Below the pieces are notes generated by a model. The model had not been told where the DNA came from and searched no databases. It was given only the letters and a program-made list of their open reading frames with translations. The translations under genes were made by a program, and so were the position numbers. Below are positions 58,610 to 64,000 of a DNA stretch of 64,000 bases, piece by piece. The first letter of the stretch is position 1. The number at the start of each line of letters is the position of its first letter. This DNA comes from Spartobacteria bacterium UBA695. Lineage in GTDB: Bacteria; Verrucomicrobiota; Verrucomicrobiia; Chthoniobacterales; Chthoniobacteraceae. The stretch lies in contig DBMP01000024.1 in the NCBI GenBank assembly GCA_002298145.1, forward strand, positions 89,184 to 153,183, read 5' to 3'.

Positions 58610-58647
58610 GCGCAAACGCGCAAAACATGCTTTAGGAAATGCGCAAA
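58610..58647. promoter_or_regulatory. Direct repeats GCGCAAA upstream of the XylR-type gene
   Basis: GCGCAAA occurs three times (58610-58616, 58618-58624, 58641-58647) in the 81-bp region between divergent gmd and the regulator gene. Candidate operator for autoregulation, or part of a shared regulatory region with gmd. Confidence 0.45.
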
Positions 58648-58651
58648 ACTA

Positions 58652-59737
58652 ATGCGAAAATCTGCCTCTATTTCCGGTGTGGTCGCCGTGGCATTTCCTT
58701 CGATTACCGAGGCTGAATTGGCCGTATTGGAAGGAATAAAAAGTGGGCTTGCGGCGGTGCGCGGGCTGGAGATCCTGGTGCTTTCGGGCGGTTACGAAGG
58801 GGCGCTGAGGCGGCTGGTGGGGATGAAGGAGCTGGCGGGGGCTATTGGGGATTTTGTAAGCGAGGCGTGGCTGCTGCCGCTGCGGGAGGGCGGGGTGAGG
58901 GTGGTGCAGCTGGCGCAGTGTTCGCGGATCCCGTCGGTGCCGAATGTGGAGCCGGATTTCGTGGCGATGGGCCAGGGGGCGGCTCAAGCGCTCCGGGCGG
59001 ATGGGGCGGGGGAGTATGTGTTTATCGGTTCGCCGGGGCAATATGCGTCTGAAAGGTTGCTGGAGGGGTTTTCGCGGGAGGTGGAGCCGTTTGCGGTGGT
59101 TAGCGGCGTTTCGCAGGCGCAGATCCGCGAGGCGCTGAGGCAGGTTCCGGGGCCGCTGGGGGTATTCGCGGGTTCGGACCGGCAGGCGCGGCTGGCGGTG
59201 GGGGCGGCCCGCGAGCTGGGGCGGCGCATTCCGGATGATGTGGCCGTGATCGGGGTGGGGGATGACCGCCTGGAGTCGCTCTACGCGGGGATTCCGCTTT
59301 CGAGCTATGCCCTGCCGGGGCGCGAGCTGGGGCGGATCGCGGCGGATTGTCTCCTGGGCAATGCGGCGGCGACGGAGCTGCGTCCGGTCGGTATTTTGCA
59401 CGAGCGCAAGAGCAGCCTGCGCTCGCCGACGGGGCTGGACCGGGCGCTCATCTACGCCCGCAGTAATCTGGAGGAGCCGCTGCAAGTGGCCGATCTCTGC
59501 CGGATCGCGGGGATGTCGCGGCGTTCGTTTGAAACCGCCATGCAGAATGCCCACGGGACGAGCCCCTCGCGCTACCTTGAGGGGCTGCGGCGGGAGCGGG
59601 CGGAGACGCTGCTTACCACGACGGCGCAAAGTGTGCAGGAGATTGCGCGGCTGTGCGGCTACCCGGAGCCGTGCGTTTTTTCCACGGCTTTCCGGCGCTG
59701 GACGGGGCGGACGCCGAGCGAGTTCCGCCGGGGGTGA
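58652..59737 (+). CDS. XylR-type regulator: sugar-binding domain plus AraC DNA-binding domain
   Basis: 361 residues from the ATG at 58652. Residues about 5-255 are a LacI-like periplasmic-binding fold (VAVAFPSITEAELAVLEGIK; VFAGSDRQARLAVGAARELG; VIGVGDDRLESLYAGIPLSS). Residues about 260-361 are an AraC HTH pair (LQVADLCRIAGMSRRSFETA; SVQEIARLCGYPEPCVFSTA). There is no N-terminal LacI HTH. This is the E. coli XylR layout. It likely senses a sugar and activates transport or catabolic genes. It is 60 bp upstream of the sugar kinase gene, which it probably controls. Confidence 0.88.
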   Translation: MRKSASISGVVAVAFPSITEAELAVLEGIKSGLAAVRGLEILVLSGGYEGALRRLVGMKELAGAIGDFVSEAWLLPLREGGVRVVQLAQCSRIPSVPNVEPDFVAMGQGAAQALRADGAGEYVFIGSPGQYASERLLEGFSREVEPFAVVSGVSQAQIREALRQVPGPLGVFAGSDRQARLAVGAARELGRRIPDDVAVIGVGDDRLESLYAGIPLSSYALPGRELGRIAADCLLGNAAATELRPVGILHERKSSLRSPTGLDRALIYARSNLEEPLQVADLCRIAGMSRRSFETAMQNAHGTSPSRYLEGLRRERAETLLTTTAQSVQEIARLCGYPEPCVFSTAFRRWTGRTPSEFRRG

Positions 59738-59796
59738 AATCGCGCTCTCTTTTAGGCTGAAAAAGTTTCCGCTTTCCCGCATCATCTAGAGCCATT

Positions 59797-60780
59797 GTGA
59801 AACTAGCTACCTTTGGAGAGATCTTGTTGCGCTTGAGCCCGCCCGGGCACTCGCGAATTGCCCAATCGACGATGTTCGAGGCCATCTTTGCGGGAGCGGA
59901 GGCCAATGTGGCCGTGGCGGCTGCCGCTCTGGGGCACCATGTGGAGTTCCTCTCGGTCCTGCCCGCGAATAAAGTGGCCGATACGGCGCTGCATCACCTG
60001 AATTTCTGGGGGGTGCAGACGGACCGGATCCTCCGCGCCGGGCACCGGCTGGGGATTTACTTTTTCGAATACGGATTTGGCCAGCGCGGCTCGGAGGTGA
60101 TTTACGACCGCGAGGGCTCGGCGATTTCGGAGGCCGCGCCGGAGAGTTACGACTGGCCCCGGCTGCTGGAGGATATCGACTGGCTCCATACTTCCGGCAT
60201 CACGGCGGCGCTTTCGCCCAAATCCGCCCGGGCGACTGCCGATGCCCTGGCCACGGCCCGCAAGCTGGGCATCCACACCAGCCTGGACCTCAACTACCGT
60301 AGCAAGCTCTGGACGCGCGAGCAGGCGCGCAAGACCATGGAGCCGATGCTGGAGGGGCTGGATCTTTTTATTGCCAATGCCGGGCAGGTAAAGGAGCTCT
60401 TCGGCATCGAGGGCGAGACTCCGGCGGAGGTGGCCGACAAGACTCGGCGGAAGTTTGGCATTAAGAGCGTCGCCTTTGCCCTGCGCAATACCGACGAGCA
60501 CGAGCGCCACTTCCGGGCGGCGGCTTGGGCGGATGAGAAAACGGTCTTTACCACGGACTGGTTTCGCTGCGCCATTCTGGAACCGCTCGGGGGCGGGGAT
60601 GCCTTCGCGGGCGCGCTCATCGCCTCGCTCTGGGAGAAGCATGACCCGCGTTACGCCATTGAATTCGCCGTGGCGGCGGCGTGTCTCAAGCACACCATCC
60701 CGGGCGATTTTGCCAAGAGCAGCCGGGAGGAAATTGACACGTTCTTAGCCAAGGGCGTGCAGGTGGGCGTGGCGCGGTAG
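59797..60780 (+). CDS. PfkB-family sugar kinase (KDG kinase-like)
   Basis: 327 residues. Ribokinase fold: N-terminal MKLATFGEILLRLSPPGHSR, substrate lid GAEANVAVAAAALGH, and the anion-hole/catalytic Asp signature EPLGGGDAFAGALIASLW. Substrate loops YFFEYGFGQRGSEVIYDREG resemble 2-keto-3-deoxygluconate kinases, which act in uronate and hexonate breakdown. It follows the XylR-type regulator at 60 bp. Alternative substrates in this broad family, such as fructose or ribose, are possible. Confidence 0.85.
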   Translation: MKLATFGEILLRLSPPGHSRIAQSTMFEAIFAGAEANVAVAAAALGHHVEFLSVLPANKVADTALHHLNFWGVQTDRILRAGHRLGIYFFEYGFGQRGSEVIYDREGSAISEAAPESYDWPRLLEDIDWLHTSGITAALSPKSARATADALATARKLGIHTSLDLNYRSKLWTREQARKTMEPMLEGLDLFIANAGQVKELFGIEGETPAEVADKTRRKFGIKSVAFALRNTDEHERHFRAAAWADEKTVFTTDWFRCAILEPLGGGDAFAGALIASLWEKHDPRYAIEFAVAAACLKHTIPGDFAKSSREEIDTFLAKGVQVGVAR

Positions 60781-60815
60781 GCGCGCGGATTTTCTTATCT
60801 ATCCTAAAAAGAAAA

Positions 60816-60846
60816 GCCGCGTCCGGGGATACGGGCGCGGCCTGTT
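60816..60846. terminator. Intrinsic terminator between kdgK-like and mpl genes
   Basis: 10-bp arms GCCGCGTCCG (60816-60825) and CGGGCGCGGC (60832-60841), followed on the plus strand by CTGTTTTG. A-runs before the stem give U-runs on the minus strand. It ends transcription of the convergent genes on both sides. Confidence 0.75.
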
Positions 60847-60881
60847 TTGAGTTCTATTGCTCTCTTTTTCGCGGGCGATGC

Positions 60882-62261
60882 CTATAGCTCCTTAAGCAGC
60901 CGGGCGTGGATGCCGTCGAAGCCGCCGTTGCTAAAGACCGCGACGATGTCGCCGCTCTGGGCGAGCGGTTTCAGGCGGGCGATGATCTCGCTGACGCCCG
61001 GTTCGTAGAAGGCCGGTTTGCCGGTGGCGGCGATGTCGGCGATGACCTGCTCGGGGTGGAGCCGCTCGGCTTCTGCGAGCTGATCCATCCGGGCCACCTT
61101 GGCGATGATGACGCCGTCGGCGTCGGCAAAGGCCTTGGGGAGTTCGTGCTGGAAGACGGCCCGCCGCGTGGTGTTCGAGCGGGGCTCGAAGATGGCCCAG
61201 AGCCGCGCGCCGGGGTACTGGTGGCGCAGCCCGGCGAGGGTTTGCTTGATGGCCGTCGGGTGATGGCCAAAGTCGTCGATGATCTTGATCCCGCGCACCT
61301 CGCCGCGCACTTCCTGGCGGCGTAGGACGCCCTCGAAGCTGGCGACCGCTTTCTGGATCGTCTCCAGCGGAATCTCGTAGAACCGGGCGGCCGCGATGGC
61401 CATGGCGGCGTTGCGCACGTTGTATTCGCCCACGAGCTGGAGGGCGAAGCGGGTGCCGAAAAGCGTGAACTCGGAGCCAGCGGGTGTGTATTGCGCCGCC
61501 TCGATGCGGTAGTCGGCGTGCTCGCCGAAGCCGACGGTTTTCGTCGGCGCGGGGCAGGTTTTCTGGACGTCGAGGCAGTTGGCGTCGTCGGCGTTGAGGA
61601 GCGCCAGGCCGTTGCCGGGGACGATGTTGAGCATCCGGCGGAAGCTCAGCTTGATTTCGTCGATGTTGTTGAAAATGTCGGCGTGGTCGAACTCAATGTT
61701 GTTCACGATGGCCACCTCGGGCATGTAGTGAACGAATTTGCTGCGTTTGTCGAAGAAGGCCGTGTCGTATTCGTCGCCTTCGAGGACAACGTAGGCGGAA
61801 TCGCGGAAGCGCGCCCCCTGGCCGAGGTTCTTGGGGATGCCGCCGATAAGATAGCTGGGCTCGAACTTCGCGGTTTCCAAAATCCAGGTCAGCAGCGAGG
61901 TGGTGGTGGTTTTGCCGTGCGTGCCGCAGACGACGAGGTTGTGGCGGCCGCGCAGGAAGAATTCCTTGAGCGTTTCGGGCAGCGAAAGGTAGTAGAGCTT
62001 CCGGTTGAGGACGGCCTCCACCTCTGGGTTGCCGCGCTTCATGGCATTGCCCACGACGATGAGCTGGGCGCTCTCCGGCAGGTTTTCGGGACGGTAGCCG
62101 GGGGTGATTTTAACGCCTTTCTCCTCTAGGAAGGTGGACATCGGGGGGTAGACGTTTTCGTCCGAGCCGGTGACCGTGAAGCCGCGTTCTTGCAGGGCCG
62201 CCGCGACGGACCCCATGGCCGTGCCGCAGATGCCAAGGAAGTGGATGTGTTGAACGTTCAT
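60882..62261 (-). CDS. mpl: Mpl, UDP-MurNAc:L-alanyl-gamma-D-glutamyl-meso-DAP ligase
   Basis: 459 residues from the ATG at 62261. Mur ligase fold: N-terminal IHFLGICGTAMGSVAAALQE, ATP loop VVCGTHGKTTTTSLLTWILE, EGDEYDTAFFDKRSKF, FDHADIF, and the C-terminal FGHHPTAIKQTLAGLR then FEPRSNTTRR. The FDKRSKF and IFEPRSNT details are typical of Mpl, not MurC. It ligates recycled tripeptide to UDP-MurNAc, so the cell reuses its own wall peptides. Works together with the envelope enzymes nearby. Confidence 0.93.
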   Translation of the reverse strand: MNVQHIHFLGICGTAMGSVAAALQERGFTVTGSDENVYPPMSTFLEEKGVKITPGYRPENLPESAQLIVVGNAMKRGNPEVEAVLNRKLYYLSLPETLKEFFLRGRHNLVVCGTHGKTTTTSLLTWILETAKFEPSYLIGGIPKNLGQGARFRDSAYVVLEGDEYDTAFFDKRSKFVHYMPEVAIVNNIEFDHADIFNNIDEIKLSFRRMLNIVPGNGLALLNADDANCLDVQKTCPAPTKTVGFGEHADYRIEAAQYTPAGSEFTLFGTRFALQLVGEYNVRNAAMAIAAARFYEIPLETIQKAVASFEGVLRRQEVRGEVRGIKIIDDFGHHPTAIKQTLAGLRHQYPGARLWAIFEPRSNTTRRAVFQHELPKAFADADGVIIAKVARMDQLAEAERLHPEQVIADIAATGKPAFYEPGVSEIIARLKPLAQSGDIVAVFSNGGFDGIHARLLKEL

Positions 62262-62473
62262 GTGGAATGAGGCGCCCAGCAAAGCGCAGGCGCGGGAAAA
62301 AAGCAACGCTTCGCCTCTTTTCGCCTTGGGGCGGGCGCGTTATGGCGGCAAAAGTGTTCCGTCCGAAACGGTGTGGCCGCGCGCCATTTCTAGATGAAGG
62401 ATAAACAAATCGAGTTTTTCGATTGATCGTGCAACCCGGTGTCATTAAGAAACAACGCACCGTTCCGCCCGCA

Positions 62474-63079
62474 ATGAGAACTAAACTGCTACGCTACTTC
62501 GCTCCGATGATCCTCGTGGGAATCGTGCTGGCGTGGTCTGGCGCTTCGGCTCCGGCCGCGTTTTTCGGGCTTTTCGGTGTGAAAAAGGCCAGCGAATCGC
62601 TCCGCAAGCAGGACCCGCCCCAGGTGGTTCCCCGGGTGCTGGAGCGCGTGACGTCCGGCAACGCCCACGTACTCGTCTCGCTGGGCAAACAGCGGGCTTA
62701 CCTCCTCGTGGGCAATGAGATCGCCATTGATACGCCGATTTCCTCCGGCAAGGCCGCGGGGATGACGCCGACGGGGTGCTTCCATGTTCAGGAAAAGGAC
62801 CCGGACCACCGGTCCAACATTTACGGCAACTTTGTCGACAGCCAGGGGCGCGTGGTGCGGGCGGGGGTCAGCTCCCGGATTGATTCGGCTCCGAGCGGCA
62901 CGCATTTCGAGGGGGCCCCGATGTATTATTTCATGCGGATCTCCGAGGGGGTGGGGATGCATATCGGGATTCTACCGGGCTACCCGGCCTCCCACGGCTG
63001 CATCCGGATGCCAGCGGAAATCGCGCCGATGTTCTACCAGCGGGTGAAAATCGGCACGACGGTGGAAGTGGTCCACTAA
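62474..63079 (+). CDS. L,D-transpeptidase (YkuD domain)
   Basis: 201 residues from the ATG at 62474. N-terminal signal or anchor helix (ILVGIVLAWSGASAPAAFFG). YkuD domain about 60-201 with QRAYLLVGNEIAIDTPISSG, TPTGCFHVQEKDPDHRSN and the active site HIGILPGYPASHGCIRMP (catalytic Cys about 176). It forms 3-3 crosslinks in peptidoglycan or links lipoproteins to it. It is related to the YkuD part of the fusion at 49631. Divergent from mpl. Confidence 0.9.
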   Translation: MRTKLLRYFAPMILVGIVLAWSGASAPAAFFGLFGVKKASESLRKQDPPQVVPRVLERVTSGNAHVLVSLGKQRAYLLVGNEIAIDTPISSGKAAGMTPTGCFHVQEKDPDHRSNIYGNFVDSQGRVVRAGVSSRIDSAPSGTHFEGAPMYYFMRISEGVGMHIGILPGYPASHGCIRMPAEIAPMFYQRVKIGTTVEVVH

Positions 63080-63146
63080 GGTCCTACATACGCGGCAAAA
63101 GCCACGAAAATGTAACCTTCCTTCCGTTTGACGCCAGAGAGGGAGG

Positions 63147-63794
63147 ATGCTATTCTGGCGCATCTTCGACCAGAATCTTTCCCTGCTTAACCGTCAGGTG
63201 TTGGTTTTGAACCGGCTGTGGCAAGCCGTCAATGTCACCACCGTCCGTAGGGCCTTCACGCTCATCTGCCAAGGCCACGCGCAGATTGTCTCTCGTGACG
63301 GGGAAAATAATTACACAACGCACGACTTCGAGAGTTGGCGCGATTTTTCCGTTCGCGAGCCGGAGCCGGAGATGGTCAAAACGATTTCCTTCAGAATCCG
63401 CATTCCGCGCGTCATCGTGCTGCTCTTTTTCGACCGGACGCTCAAGAAGGAGATCAAGTTTACTCGCAACAACATCTTTGAGCGGGATAAAAACACTTGT
63501 CAGTATTGCGGCAAGGTTTTCGACCGCAAGGAGTTGAACCTCGACCACGTGCTGCCGCGCGACCGGGGGGGCAAGACGACCTGGGAAAATATTGTCTGCT
63601 CGTGCATTCCTTGCAATAGCCGCAAGGCCAACCGCCTGCCGCACGAGGCCGGGATGCGCCTTATTAAGAAGCCCGAACGCCCGAAATGGCGTCCGTTCCT
63701 TCAGTTCAAGTACAGCGGCGCGCAGCAGGAGGCGTGGAAACACTTCCTGGATGTGGCGTACTGGAACGTCGAGCTGGGCAACGACGGGGCGTAG
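63147..63794 (+). CDS. HNH endonuclease
   Basis: 215 residues. The N-terminal about 90 residues start with LNRQVLVLNRLWQAVNVTTV and RRAFTLICQGHAQIV, the usual opening of this HNH family. The HNH/zinc part is CQYCGKVFDRKELNLDHVLP then RDRGGKTTWENIVCSCIPCN, with CxxC pairs and the DH-x-N order. The ATG at 63147 has a ribosome-binding-like GGAGG directly before it, so the true start could be slightly different. Such stand-alone HNH proteins are common in Verrucomicrobiota and PVC bacteria; their role is not clear. Confidence 0.88.
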   Translation: MLFWRIFDQNLSLLNRQVLVLNRLWQAVNVTTVRRAFTLICQGHAQIVSRDGENNYTTHDFESWRDFSVREPEPEMVKTISFRIRIPRVIVLLFFDRTLKKEIKFTRNNIFERDKNTCQYCGKVFDRKELNLDHVLPRDRGGKTTWENIVCSCIPCNSRKANRLPHEAGMRLIKKPERPKWRPFLQFKYSGAQQEAWKHFLDVAYWNVELGNDGA

Positions 63795-63821
63795 CGGCTC
63801 TGGGGCAAAAGTTGGGCCGCA

Positions 63822-63843
63822 AAAAGGCGCAAAAGGCGCAAAT
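63822..63843. repeat. GGCGCAAA tandem in the right-hand gap
   Basis: The sequence contains GGCGCAAAAGGCGCAAAT, two copies of GGCGCAAA. The gap 63795-64000 contains this, the palindrome at 63904 and nothing else I can support as a gene. Confidence 0.5.
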
Positions 63844-63903
63844 TCAGAGGCCTGAACGCCTAAAATACCCTGCGGATCTCCGCTTTTGAGCCATTTTGAC
63901 CTC

Positions 63904-63927
63904 GTTCCCAATCTCCAGATTGGGAAC
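63904..63927. repeat. GTTCCC...GGGAAC palindrome, copy B
   Basis: GTTCCCAATCT-CC-AGATTGGGAAC: 11-bp perfect arms. Shares the outer GTTCCC/GGGAAC and length with copy A at 25185, but has different inner bases. Confidence 0.8.
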
Positions 63928-64000
63928 GTCTTCTGTCTGCGAATCTTTGATTCGTTCTGTGCGCAGATGGAATCAGAGAGGGTTATGTCCGCTTTAGAGG

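Noticed and set aside
1..64000. CRISPR array, transposase, integrase, rRNA or tRNA genes
   Set aside because: None seen by eye; the repeated sequences are few, short and palindromic, not spaced direct repeats.

Overview
The window is 64 kb of high-GC bacterial chromosome from a diderm (Gram-negative-type) organism, most likely a member of the Verrucomicrobiota. This is an inference from gene content. It carries BamA, Skp, LpxD, a TonB/ExbB/ExbD set, Lgt and a LolD-like ATPase, so it has an outer membrane. It also has the arginine-kinase pair McsA/McsB with ClpC, a very long GreA-type factor like the one known in chlamydiae, a vertebrate-style PurC-PurE fusion, a PEP-CTERM-like surface protein and several secreted glycoside hydrolases and esterases. 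No rRNA, tRNA, CRISPR array, transposase or integrase was seen. Most of the window looks like ordinary chromosome with compact operons, many joined by 4-bp ATGA overlaps.

Layout. 1-3 kb: outer-membrane biogenesis (bamA end, skp, lpxD), then a 3D-domain lipoprotein and an iron-type alcohol dehydrogenase. 4.9-8.1 kb: a MacA/MacB-like tripartite exporter split into permease, ATPase and adaptor. 8.4-14.2 kb: a family-1-like glycoside hydrolase, a class A penicillin-binding protein, two unknowns and a secreted acetyl esterase. 14.2-16.6 kb: tonB-exbB-exbD-def in one coupled operon, with tonB broken at a run of 11 C. 16.8-20.1 kb: a PEP-CTERM-like protein, two tiny membrane or lipoprotein genes, a DUF202 protein, a PPK2 polyphosphate kinase and a PH-domain protein. 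20.1-22.4 kb: an isolated phage portal-like gene with a small partner. 22.4-25.1 kb: a large secreted glycosidase and SufT.

25.3-31.9 kb is the most interesting part: a tight operon of a macro-domain protein, MksF/JetA-like, MksE/JetB-like, an unknown membrane-anchored protein and the SMC-like ATPase MksB/JetC. No MksG/JetD nuclease is present beside it. This is a condensin/Wadjet-type locus with two unusual partners. 32-37 kb: a polysaccharide deacetylase lipoprotein, lgt, small metal-related proteins, the PurC-PurE fusion. 37-43 kb: mcsA-mcsB-clpC behind a class IV aminotransferase and a LolD-like ATPase. 43-47 kb: an iron-sulfur flavoprotein and the overlapping thiE-thiS-thiG-thiH-thiF operon. 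47-51.6 kb: a second polysaccharide deacetylase, a hairpin-rich intergenic array, ispE, an ankyrin/L,D-transpeptidase fusion and a DUF4337 protein. 51.7-58.6 kb: an ABC-F ATPase, the long GreA-like protein, an ExoD-family protein and the GDP-fucose pair fcl/gmd. 58.7-63.8 kb: a XylR-type sugar regulator with a KDG-kinase-like enzyme, mpl, a second L,D-transpeptidase and an HNH endonuclease.

The dominant theme is cell-envelope construction: outer-membrane protein and LPS assembly, peptidoglycan synthesis, recycling and crosslinking, lipoprotein maturation, glycan modification, and energy transduction. Several short intergenic repeat families lie between genes: a two-copy element that abuts stop codons, GTTCCC palindromes and CGCAAAG-type repeats. 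They are described separately.
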